Below, in pieces: positions 16,787 to 23,632 of a DNA stretch of 34,111 nucleotides; position 1 is the first letter of the stretch, and each line of letters begins with the position of its first letter. The notes under the pieces are model-generated. The model searched no databases, had not been told where the DNA came from, and saw only the letters and a program-made list of their open reading frames with translations. The stretch is from Streptomyces graminilatus (GTDB lineage: Bacteria > Actinomycetota > Actinomycetes > Streptomycetales > Streptomycetaceae), in NCBI RefSeq assembly GCF_001418565.1, contig NZ_LIQQ01000130.1, positions 1 through 34,111 of the forward strand, given 5' to 3'. The position numbers were made by a program, and so were the translations under genes.

Positions 16787-17833
16787 TCAGGTTTTCTTGC
16801 GCGCCGTCATGGCCCGCTGGATCAGGATGAACGCGCAGAGCAGCACCCCGGTGGCGATCTTCGTCCACCAGGAGCTGAGCGTGCCCTCGAACTGGATGAT
16901 GCTCTTGATGAGGCCCAGGACGAGAACGCCGAACAGGGTGCCCACGACATAGCCCGAGCCGCCCGTCAGCAGCGTGCCGCCGATGACCACCGCGGCGATC
17001 GCGTCGAGTTCCATGCCGGTCGCGTGCAGCGGGTCGCCGGACTGGATGTACAGGGTGAACAGCAGCCCCGCCAGGGCGGAGCAGAAGCCGCTGACCGTGT
17101 ACACCGCGATCTTGGTGCCGCCCTGCGGGAGGCCCATCAGCATGGCCGAGTGCTCGTTGCCGCCGATGGCGTACACCCGGCGGCCGAAGCGCGTGTAGTG
17201 GAGGACGTAGAAGGCGACGGCCAGCACCACCAGCGCGATGATCGCGCCGACGGACAGGAAGCCCACCCCCAGTTGGGCCTGCGCCTGCGCCATGCTGCTC
17301 ACCGAGGAGTCGGTGATGGCGATCGACTCCTTGCTGATGACCAGGCACAGCCCCCGGAAGAGGAAGAGGCCGGCGAGGGTCACGATGAAGGGCTGGATCT
17401 CGAAGTTGTGGATGACATAGCCCATCAGGAAGCCGCCGAAGGCTCCGACGCCCAGCGCGATGGGGATGACCACGATGACGGGCAGGCCCTGCTTCTCCAC
17501 CAGCCATGCCGTGAGCATGGTCGTGAAGCCGATCACCGAGCCTACGGAGAGGTCGATGCCGCCAGAGAGGATGACGAAAGTGGCGCCCACCGCGGCGACC
17601 AGCAGATAGCCGTTGTCGATGAACAGGTTGAGGAAGACCTGCGGTTCGGCGAAACCGAAGTTCTGGTAGCGGCCGAGGCCCACCAGGTACATCACCACGA
17701 AGAGGGTGGCCGTCACGACGACGGGCAGCCGCCGGTCGGCGAGCAGTCGCGCTGCCTTCGACGCCGCCGACGCGGCGCCCGTGGCCGTCTTGCCGCTGTT
17801 CTGGGTCTGCGGGGGCTGTGCGGTCGTGCTCAT
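16787..17833 (-). CDS. CUT2 sugar ABC transporter permease (YjfF-like)
   Basis: A 348-residue inner-membrane permease of the BPD_transp_2/RbsC family with about ten hydrophobic segments from residue 37 on. The signature GGIDLSVGS is at 91-99, and the cytoplasmic loop RFGRRVYAIGGNEHSAMLMG is the likely ATPase contact. It is the second permease of the operon, like YjfF in the E. coli galactofuranose transporter, which pairs with YtfT. The start ATG 17833 shares one base with the stop of the previous permease gene (TGATG), indicating coupled translation. It differs clearly from the neighbouring permease, so it is not a recent duplicate. Confidence 0.92.
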   Translation of the reverse strand: MSTTAQPPQTQNSGKTATGAASAASKAARLLADRRLPVVVTATLFVVMYLVGLGRYQNFGFAEPQVFLNLFIDNGYLLVAAVGATFVILSGGIDLSVGSVIGFTTMLTAWLVEKQGLPVIVVIPIALGVGAFGGFLMGYVIHNFEIQPFIVTLAGLFLFRGLCLVISKESIAITDSSVSSMAQAQAQLGVGFLSVGAIIALVVLAVAFYVLHYTRFGRRVYAIGGNEHSAMLMGLPQGGTKIAVYTVSGFCSALAGLLFTLYIQSGDPLHATGMELDAIAAVVIGGTLLTGGSGYVVGTLFGVLVLGLIKSIIQFEGTLSSWWTKIATGVLLCAFILIQRAMTARKKT

Positions 17834-18972
17834 CACGACACCTCCATCTTCGGGGCTGCCGCGGTCGACTGGGCGGTGTCCGCCGGGGTGCCGGCCGACG
17901 CTCCGCCGCCCTTCGCGCCGGACCCGGAGCCGAACCTCCCGCCGAAGACCTTCGTACGGAACTTCGGGGACTGGAGGAGACAGACCACGATGACGACGGC
18001 TGCCTTGAAGACCAGGTTGGTCTGGGTCGGTACGCCGATGGTGTAGATCGTGGTGGTCAGGGTCTGGATGACGAGGGCGCCCACCACCGTGCCGCCGATG
18101 GAGAACCGGCCGCCCAGGAGTGACGTTCCGCCGATGACGACCGCCAGGATCGCGTCCAGCTCGATCCACAGGCCGGCGTTGTTGCCGTCGGCGGCGGAGG
18201 TGTTGGAGCTGATCATCAGGCCCGCGATACCGGCGCACAGGGCGCAGAACACGTACACCATGATCTTGATGCGCGTCGACCTGATGCCGACCAGGCGGCT
18301 GGCCTCGGCGTTGCCGCCGACCGACTCGACGAGGAGGCCGAGGGCGGTACGGCGGGTCAGGGCCACGGTGATGGCCACGACCGCCGCCACCACGAAGATG
18401 GAGAAGGGCAGCGTCAGCCAGTAGCCGCCGCCGATCAGCTTGTACGGCTCGCTGTTGATCGTGATGATCTGGCCGTCGGTGATCAACTGGGCGACGCCCC
18501 GGCCCGCGACCATGATGATCAGGGTCGCGATGATCGGCTGGATGCCCATCCGGGCCACCAGAAAGCCGTTCCACAGACCGCAGACGACCGCGGCCACCAG
18601 GCCGATGCCCATGGCCAGGAAGACTCCGGCCAGGGAGTCCTGGTCGGCCTGGTCGCTGATGTACGAGCAGGTCAGGGCGCCGGTGATGGCGACGACCGCG
18701 CCCACGGAGAGGTCGATGCCGCCGGTCGCGATGACCAGGGTCATGCCGACCGCCACCAGGATGAGCGGCGAGCCGAACAGGACGATCGAGACGAGGCTGC
18801 CGTAGAGGTGGCCGTCCGTCATCTTGATCGAGAAGAAGCCGGGGGTGAAGGGAACGTTGATCAGCAGCAGGACGACCAGCACGGCCACCGGCCAGAACAG
18901 GTGATGCTGCGTCAGCGCTCGCCATCGGGGCGCCGGGGTGGGCGTCGGAGTGGGAGTGGGCGGGGTGGTCAC
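17833..18972 (-). CDS. CUT2 sugar ABC transporter permease (YtfT-like)
   Basis: A 379-residue permease. After a short Pro/Thr-rich start (PTPTPTPTP) come about ten membrane segments; GGIDLSVG is at 84-91 and the coupling loop contains ESVGGNAEASRLVGI. The C-terminal 45 residues (from FRTKVFGGRFGSGSG) are a hydrophilic Gly/Ala tail longer than usual. It starts with GTG 18972 inside a four-base GTGA overlap with the ATPase stop. Together with the next gene it should form a heterodimeric channel for a monosaccharide. Confidence 0.92.
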   Translation of the reverse strand: MTTPPTPTPTPTPAPRWRALTQHHLFWPVAVLVVLLLINVPFTPGFFSIKMTDGHLYGSLVSIVLFGSPLILVAVGMTLVIATGGIDLSVGAVVAITGALTCSYISDQADQDSLAGVFLAMGIGLVAAVVCGLWNGFLVARMGIQPIIATLIIMVAGRGVAQLITDGQIITINSEPYKLIGGGYWLTLPFSIFVVAAVVAITVALTRRTALGLLVESVGGNAEASRLVGIRSTRIKIMVYVFCALCAGIAGLMISSNTSAADGNNAGLWIELDAILAVVIGGTSLLGGRFSIGGTVVGALVIQTLTTTIYTIGVPTQTNLVFKAAVVIVVCLLQSPKFRTKVFGGRFGSGSGAKGGGASAGTPADTAQSTAAAPKMEVS

Positions 18973-20507
18973 TGGTGCTCTCCGCTCGCGATGGTCTCCA
19001 GGATCCTGGTGGGGGTGATCTCGGGCCCGTTGGCGATCCGGGCGACCAGCCTGCGGTCGCGCAGGACGCCGATGGTGTGGCTGAGCCGGAGGACCTCCTC
19101 CAGTTCGGCCGCGATGTACAGCACGGACATGCCTTCCTCGGAGAGCGAGACCACGAGCTTCTGGATCTCCGCCTTCGCGCCGACGTCGATGCCGCGCGTC
19201 GGCTCGTCGAGGATCAGCAGCTTCGGCTGGGTGATCAGCCAGCGGGCCAGAAGCACCTTCTGCTGGTTGCCGCCGCTCAACTGGCCCACCCGGGCCTCCG
19301 GGTTGGCGGGGCGGATGTCCAGCGCCTTGATGTACTTGGCGACGAGTTCGTCACGCTGGGCGGCCGGGATGGGCCGGATCCAGCCACGGGCCGCCTGGAG
19401 GGCCAGGATGATGTTCTCCCGCACCGTCAGGTCGGGGACCAGGCCTTCCGTCTTGCGGTTCTCCGAGCAGAAGGCGACGCCCGCGCCGATGGCGTCGTTC
19501 GGGGCGCTCATCGAGACCGGCTTGCCGCCGATGGTGACCTTGCCGCTGTCGGGCTGGTCCGCGCCGAAGAGCAGCCGGGCGAGTTCGGTGCGGCCGGAGC
19601 CGAGCAGCCCGGCCAGGCCCAGCACCTCGCCCTTCTTGATCTCCAGGTCGAAGGGGGCGATGCCGCCCTTCCGGCCGAGACCGTCCGCCTCGACCAGCGG
19701 CTCGCCGACCTCGGCGTGGAGCTGGTGCTCGTGGAGCCCCTCCAGCTGGTCCATCTCCTTGCCGATCATGAGCTGGATCAGGCCGACCTGGTCGAGTTCG
19801 CTGACCAGGTGCTCACCGACGAGGGTGCCGTTGCGCAGGATCGTCATGCGGTCGCAGATCTCGTAGATCTGGTCGAGGAAGTGCGAGACGAACAGGATCG
19901 CGACGCCCTCGTCCCTGAGCCTGCGCATCAGGCGGAACAGTTCGAGGACCTCGTCGCGGTCGAGGCTGGACGTCGGCTCGTCCAGGACCAGCACCTTGGT
20001 GCCGGCTCCGGCGCCGTCGCTGTCCCCGGTGCCCACCGCCCGTACGATCGCGACCAGTTGCTGCACGGCCAGCGGGTACGAGGACAGGGGCGCGGTGACG
20101 TCGAGGTCGAGGCCGAGCCGGTCGACCAGTTCCGCCGCGTCCTTGCGCAGGCGCGCCCACTGGATGCGGCCGAAGCGGGTGGGTTCACGTCCGATGAAGA
20201 TGTTCTCCGCCACCGACAGGTTGGGGCAGAGGTTCACCTCCTGGTAGACGGTGCTGATGCCGGCCTGCTGGGCCTGGAACGGGCTGTCGATCCGTACGGG
20301 CTGCCCGTCGAGGACGATCTTGCCGCCGTCCAGCGGGTAGACGCCGGTCAGCACCTTGATGAGGGTGGACTTCCCGGCTCCGTTCTCGCCCATCAGGGCG
20401 TGGATCTCACCGGGGAAGAGCCGGAAGTCGACACCCGACAGAGCGCGTACCCCCGGAAACTCCTTGACTATGCCCGTCATTTCCAGGACGGGCCGCGGCT
20501 CTGCCAT
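18969..20507 (-). CDS. CUT2 sugar ABC transporter ATP-binding protein (RbsA/YtfR-like, two ABC domains)
   Basis: A 512-residue tandem ATPase. Domain 1: Walker [10 protein letters not shown] (40-48), signature-like SSYPLAVQQLVAIVRA and Walker B VLVLDEPTSSLD. Domain 2: degenerate Walker A GLLGSGRTE, intact signature [15 protein letters not shown] and [16 protein letters not shown]. One intact and one degenerate P-loop is the rule for RbsA-type proteins. The start ATG 20507 (MAEPRPVLEMTGIVK) is chosen because the family begins at VLEM; the open frame upstream is the 21-bp tandem array. The binding-protein gene lies 291 bp upstream across the repeat spacer. Confidence 0.93.
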   Translation of the reverse strand: MAEPRPVLEMTGIVKEFPGVRALSGVDFRLFPGEIHALMGENGAGKSTLIKVLTGVYPLDGGKIVLDGQPVRIDSPFQAQQAGISTVYQEVNLCPNLSVAENIFIGREPTRFGRIQWARLRKDAAELVDRLGLDLDVTAPLSSYPLAVQQLVAIVRAVGTGDSDGAGAGTKVLVLDEPTSSLDRDEVLELFRLMRRLRDEGVAILFVSHFLDQIYEICDRMTILRNGTLVGEHLVSELDQVGLIQLMIGKEMDQLEGLHEHQLHAEVGEPLVEADGLGRKGGIAPFDLEIKKGEVLGLAGLLGSGRTELARLLFGADQPDSGKVTIGGKPVSMSAPNDAIGAGVAFCSENRKTEGLVPDLTVRENIILALQAARGWIRPIPAAQRDELVAKYIKALDIRPANPEARVGQLSGGNQQKVLLARWLITQPKLLILDEPTRGIDVGAKAEIQKLVVSLSEEGMSVLYIAAELEEVLRLSHTIGVLRDRRLVARIANGPEITPTRILETIASGEHQ

Positions 20508-20528
20508 GGCAGCGCTCCTCTTGACTCT

Positions 20529-20649
20529 TGTTCGGGCCCACGGCGTGAATCTTGTGCGGGCCCACGGTTTCCCGGTCCGGGCCATCGGTTTCCCGGTCCG
20601 GGCCCACGGTTTCCCTGCCCGGGCCCACGGTTTCCCTGCCCGGGCCCGC
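20529..20649. repeat. 21-bp tandem array
   Basis: ggtttccc starts at 20566, 20587, 20608 and 20629, an exact 21-bp period; units read ggtttcccggtccgggccca with minor changes, and two degenerate units lie at 20529-20565. The unit length is a multiple of three, so reading frames stay open on both strands, but nothing suggests translation. Confidence 0.85.
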
Positions 20650-20665
20650 GATGTCGTTCAGGCCC

Positions 20666-20726
20666 GCAGGGAGCCCCCGGGGCCGCCCTCCGTGCGGAGG
20701 GTCGGGCCGGGGTGGGGGCTCCCTGC
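20666..20726 (-). terminator. Long intra-operon stem-loop (attenuator or RNA stabiliser)
   Basis: gcagggagccccc (20666-20678) pairs perfectly with gggggctccctgc (20714-20726). An inner stem ccctcc (20686-20691) with ggaggg (20696-20701) closes a gtgc loop. It has no U-run on the minus strand. Its place directly after the binding-protein gene suits a 3'-stabilising or partial-termination structure. Confidence 0.65.
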
Positions 20727-20742
20727 CGATGGGTGCGGTCGG

Positions 20743-20812
20743 TCAGTACTTGTCGGTCAGTACTTGTCGGTCAGTACTGGTGGATCAGTACTGGTGGATC
20801 AGTACTTGCGGG
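20743..20812. repeat. 14-bp tandem array overlapping the binding-protein stop codon
   Basis: tcagtact begins at 20743, 20757, 20771, 20785 and 20799. The unit at 20799 is the end of the coding sequence (Lys-Tyr-stop); the others follow the stop. Two subtypes, tcagtacttgtcgg (twice) and tcagtactggtgga (twice), show stepwise duplication. Confidence 0.9.
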
Positions 20813-21803
20813 AGGGCAGGGCGGCCTTGGCCTGGTCCTGCGTGAAGTCGCCCTCCTTGGTCTTGATCCAGCGCTCGACCTTCTCGCCGGCCTTGACCTT
20901 CTTGACGACCTCCATCAGCTGGGGGCCGAGCAGCGGGTTGCACTCGACAATGCCGTTGATCTTGCCCTCGGACATCGCGATGAAGCCGTCCTTCACACCG
21001 TCGATCGTGACGATGAGGATGTCCTTGCCGGGCTTCTTGCCGGCCGCCTCGATGGCCTGGATGGCACCGATGCCCATGTCGTCGTTGTGCGCGAACAGCA
21101 CGTTGATGTCCGGGTTGGACTGGAGGAAGGCGGCCATGACCTGCTTGCCGCCGGCCCTGGTGAAGTCACCGGTCTGGCTGACGACGATCTTCCAGTCGGA
21201 GGCGTGGTCCGCGTCCATGACCTCCTTGAAGCCCTTGGCGCGCTCGATCGCGGGGGCGGCACCGGTGGTGCCCTCCAGCTGGGCGATCTTCACGGGGCCC
21301 TTGTGTCCGGCCGTCTCCAGGACCTTCTCCAGCATCTTGCCGGCGCGGCGGCCCTCGTCCGTGAAGTCGGAGCCGACGAGGGTGACGTAGAGGGAGTCGT
21401 CGCTGGTCTCGACGGAGCGGTCGGTGAGGACCACGGGGATCTTCTTGGCCTTGGCCTCCTTCAGCACCGCGTCCCAGCCGGTGACGACCACCGGGGAGAA
21501 GGCGATGACGTCCACGCCCTGGGTGATGTAGCTGCGGATCGCGGAGATCTGGTTCTCCTGCTTCTGCTGCGCGTCGGAGAACTTCAGGTCGAAGCCGGCC
21601 TCCTTGGCGGCGTCCTTCACCGAGGTGGTGTTGGCGCTGCGCCAGCCGCTCTCGGAGCCGACCTGCGAGAAGCCGAGGACGATCTTGCCGTCGCCGCCGC
21701 CGGAGCCGCCCTTGCCGCCCTCCTCCTTCTTGGCGCAGGCCGCCAGGCCCGTCGCAGCCGCCACGCCGACCGCCGCGGTGAGGAAGTTCCTTCTGTTGAG
21801 CAT
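20799..21803 (-). CDS. CUT2 sugar-binding lipoprotein (YtfQ-like)
   Basis: A 334-residue solute-binding protein of the periplasmic-binding-protein type 4/RbsB family. MLNRRNFLTAAVGVAAATGLAAC combines a twin-arginine-like RRNFL with a lipobox (Cys23), so export may be by Tat, then membrane anchoring. The mature part begins KIVLGFSQVGSESGWR, resembling YtfQ of the E. coli galactofuranose importer; other ligand-region pieces are DVIAFSPVVVTGWD and FAHNDDMGIGAIQAIEAAGK. ATG 21803 has an aaggag site (about 21811-21816). First gene of the transporter operon, after lacI in the same direction. Confidence 0.93.
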   Translation of the reverse strand: MLNRRNFLTAAVGVAAATGLAACAKKEEGGKGGSGGGDGKIVLGFSQVGSESGWRSANTTSVKDAAKEAGFDLKFSDAQQKQENQISAIRSYITQGVDVIAFSPVVVTGWDAVLKEAKAKKIPVVLTDRSVETSDDSLYVTLVGSDFTDEGRRAGKMLEKVLETAGHKGPVKIAQLEGTTGAAPAIERAKGFKEVMDADHASDWKIVVSQTGDFTRAGGKQVMAAFLQSNPDINVLFAHNDDMGIGAIQAIEAAGKKPGKDILIVTIDGVKDGFIAMSEGKINGIVECNPLLGPQLMEVVKKVKAGEKVERWIKTKEGDFTQDQAKAALPSRKY

Positions 21804-22129
21804 GTGTCTTCTCCTTTGAAGAGCCGCCGGCCCGGTGATGGGCCCGCCGTCAGTCGTGGTGCTCGCCGTACTCGTGGGGAGTACTCGTGGGGATTGGTGG
21901 TGCTGGTCGTGCTGGTCGTGCCAGTGGTGCTGGTGGTTACCGGTAACGCTCGTGGTGCTGGTGGTTCCTGTGGTGCTGGTTGTTCCGGTGGTTCTTGTGG
22001 GGTTGGTGTTGCTCGTGGGGTTCGGTGGGACAGGTCGTGTCGCGTCCTGTCTGTCGATCGCCGTTCGAGATCTCGGCCGCGCCGGTGGGGCGGGGAGGTC
22101 GTCGGAGCGGGCAACCGGTCGGTGGCGCC
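21804..22129 (-). other. A/C-rich leader between lacI and the binding-protein gene
   Basis: A 326-bp gap without a credible gene. On the sense (minus) strand it is dominated by accacc/agcacc repeats, so almost free of G and of secondary structure. It contains one 12-bp perfect palindrome (21936-21947). The lacI stop is at 22130. The minus-strand frame is open throughout but the encoded Thr/Ser/His strings look like simple-sequence artefact. Confidence 0.6.
21936..21947. promoter_or_regulatory. Palindrome gttaccggtaac, candidate LacI-family operator
   Basis: A perfect 12-bp palindrome with a central CG, the usual form of LacI-family sites, lies about 135 bp upstream of the binding-protein start and just downstream of the lacI gene. 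No other perfect palindrome of this size was noticed in the gap. It differs from the lac-like site at 23379, so it may be read by another regulator. Confidence 0.4.
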
Positions 22130-23188
22130 TCAGCCGGGAGCGGTGCCCGGCCGGGGAGCGTACGGGAAAGTGCTTGCGCGGACCAGGAGTTGGGGTTCGA
22201 TGACGATCCGGGAGGTCCCGGCGGGGGTCCGGCCCTCGATGAGGTCGAGCAGCAGGGCGATGCTCCGCTTGCCGACCGCCGAGAAGTCCTGCCGGACCGT
22301 GGTGAGCGGCGGGGCGAAGAACTCCGACTCCGGGATGTCGTCGAAGCCGACCACCGCGACGTCCTGGGGAGTGCGCACGCCCGCCTCCCGCAGCGCCCAC
22401 AGCACCCCCAGCGCCATCTGGTCGTTGGCGACGAAGACGGCGGTGAGCCCCCGGCCCACCCAGCCGGCCAGTTCCTGGCCCGCGCGATAGCCCGACAGCG
22501 GACTCCAGTCCCCCCGCAGCGGGGCCGGCGGTGTCACTCCGGCCTCCTCCAGGGTGGCCCGCCAGCCGTCGGCGCGGTCGACCGCCTCCTGCCAGTTCTC
22601 GGGCCCGGCGAGATGCCAGACCGTACGGTGGCCGGTGGCCAGCAGATGGCCGGTGGCCAGGCGCGCCCCCAGCCGCTGGTCCACGTTGACGCTGGGGATC
22701 TCCACGCCGGAGCCGGTGCCCACGGCCACCACCGGGAAGGGATGGCGCAGCTCGGTGAGGGCCTCGACCGCCGGGCGCTGCGGGGCGAGGGCGATCACCC
22801 CCTCCACCCCGCCCTCGCTGAGCCGGTGCAGGGCCTCGGACACCGTCTCCACCGTCAGCTCGCGCAGGCTGACCGTCGAGACGAGATACCCCTCGGCGCG
22901 TGCCGCCTCCTCCAGCGCGAACAGTGTGCTGGCCGGCCCGTAGAGGGTGGTGTTGGAAGCGACCACCCCGAGAGTGAGAGTTCGGCGAGTCGCTAAGGCC
23001 CGGGCCGAGGAGTTGCGCCGATACCCCATCTCCTCGATGGCGTGCAAGACCCTGGCCCGTGTCTCGTTGCGCACATTGGGGTGGTCGCCGAGCACCCGGG
23101 AGACGGTCTGGTGGGACACGCCGGCCTGCCGTGCGACGTCGGCCATGGTGGGCGGCCGGAGCGGTGTGTGGGGCTTCAACTGGGCCAC
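22130..23188 (-). CDS. LacI-family transcriptional regulator
   Basis: A 352-residue repressor. Residues 14-35 are the helix-turn-helix (TMADVARQAGVSHQTVSRVLG), residues about 56-70 the hinge (YRRNSSARALATRRT), then a sugar-binding core (LGVVASNTTLYGP... VFVANDQMALGVLWALREAG... VVGFDDIPESEFFAPPLTTVRQD). It starts at GTG 23188, 5 bp after a perfect aaggaggtg site (23194-23202). The frame stays open 69 codons further to 23395, but that stretch carries the promoter and operator. It lies upstream of the transporter operon in the same direction and divergent from the dehydratase operon, so it probably senses the transported sugar or a product of it. Confidence 0.94.
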   Translation of the reverse strand: MAQLKPHTPLRPPTMADVARQAGVSHQTVSRVLGDHPNVRNETRARVLHAIEEMGYRRNSSARALATRRTLTLGVVASNTTLYGPASTLFALEEAARAEGYLVSTVSLRELTVETVSEALHRLSEGGVEGVIALAPQRPAVEALTELRHPFPVVAVGTGSGVEIPSVNVDQRLGARLATGHLLATGHRTVWHLAGPENWQEAVDRADGWRATLEEAGVTPPAPLRGDWSPLSGYRAGQELAGWVGRGLTAVFVANDQMALGVLWALREAGVRTPQDVAVVGFDDIPESEFFAPPLTTVRQDFSAVGKRSIALLLDLIEGRTPAGTSRIVIEPQLLVRASTFPYAPRPGTAPG

Positions 23189-23378
23189 GGCTGCACCTCC
23201 TTGGCGTTCGTCTGCGGGTAAGTCCTGTGGTGTGGGCGGGTCTTCGCTCGCCGTCGGTTTCACGCCGATATTCCGGAGAGCTTCAACTCGGCGGCGATAA
23301 CGGCTAATTGGGGCACTGTCGACATGGCTCTCATACCCCCTGGAGACCGTTCGTTGAAGACTGTTCAATGCGGACGTC

Positions 23379-23409
23379 ATTGTGAGCGCTAACAATCGAC
23401 GGGGGTCAA
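23379..23409 (-). promoter_or_regulatory. lacI promoter with embedded lac-type operator
   Basis: attgtgagcgctaacaat (23379-23396) differs at one base from the ideal symmetric lac operator. On the minus strand ttgacc (23404-23409) and cacaat (23379-23384) form a -35/-10 pair with a 19-bp spacer, so the operator fills the spacer and -10, where binding would block RNA polymerase. Autoregulation of the LacI protein is the simplest reading. Confidence 0.7.
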
Positions 23410-23539
23410 GAGGGCTGCGTCAGGGACCCTGTCACGGTTGGATAACGCGGCGGACAACGGGCGGGAAGGGGGTCGCTGCGGCATTGTGGGAACGGACGCC
23501 GGCCGTCCAGAACGGGGGCAGGGTTGTCGGTTCGCCCCA

Positions 23540-23569
23540 TTGACACCCCACCCGGAGCGTCCTTACTGT
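23540..23569 (+). promoter_or_regulatory. Promoter of the dehydratase operon
   Basis: ttgaca (23540-23545), an 18-bp spacer and tactgt (23564-23569) form a good vegetative promoter about 65 bp before the dehydratase ATG. Confidence 0.55.
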
Positions 23570-23578
23570 CACGACAGC

Positions 23579-23615
23579 ATTTCGAACAAGTGACGAAATC
23601 TCGAACAGGCCACAG
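23579..23615 (+). promoter_or_regulatory. Inverted and direct repeats in the dehydratase leader, candidate operator
   Basis: atttcg (23579-23584) and cgaaat (23594-23599) form an inverted repeat with 9-bp spacing. tcgaaca occurs twice, at about 23582 and 23601. The block starts 10 bp after the -10 box, a typical repressor position. The binding protein is unknown; the pattern is not the lac-type sequence at 23379. Confidence 0.45.
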
Positions 23616-23632
23616 AGGACAGAGGGAGTACC

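Larger units (their letters stand above)
20508..20798 (-). other. Repeat-built spacer between binding-protein and ATPase genes
   Basis: No gene is visible. From the binding-protein stop downwards on the minus strand it holds a 14-bp tandem array, a 61-nt imperfect stem-loop and a 21-bp tandem array that stops about 20-60 bp before the ATPase ATG. In sugar operons such a spacer usually lowers expression of the ATPase and permeases below that of the binding protein. Confidence 0.7.
23189..23632. other. Central divergent regulatory region of the sugar locus
   Basis: This 444-bp gap between lacI (minus) and the dehydratase gene (plus) has no gene. It holds a long lacI leader (23203-23378), a lac-type operator within a minus-strand promoter (23379-23409), a short inverted repeat ttgaa-gactg-ttcaa (23354-23368), a plus-strand promoter (23540-23569) and an inverted repeat (23579-23599). 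Confidence 0.65.

Noticed and set aside
20529..20812. CRISPR array
   Set aside because: Units are directly adjacent 14- and 21-bp repeats with no unique spacers, and no cas genes occur in the window.
21804..22129. Thr/Ser/His-rich peptide upstream of the binding protein as an N-terminal extension
   Set aside because: Simple-sequence translation; a normal lipoprotein signal with its own ribosome site begins at 21803.
18975..22490. 1171-codon plus-strand frame across the first transporter
   Set aside because: Runs antisense through ATPase, repeat spacer, binding protein and lacI; no recognisable protein.
23189..23395. N-terminal extension of the LacI protein to ATG 23395
   Set aside because: It would place the -10 box and most of the operator inside the coding region; a perfect ribosome site before GTG 23188 and the standard LacI N-terminus favour the short form.
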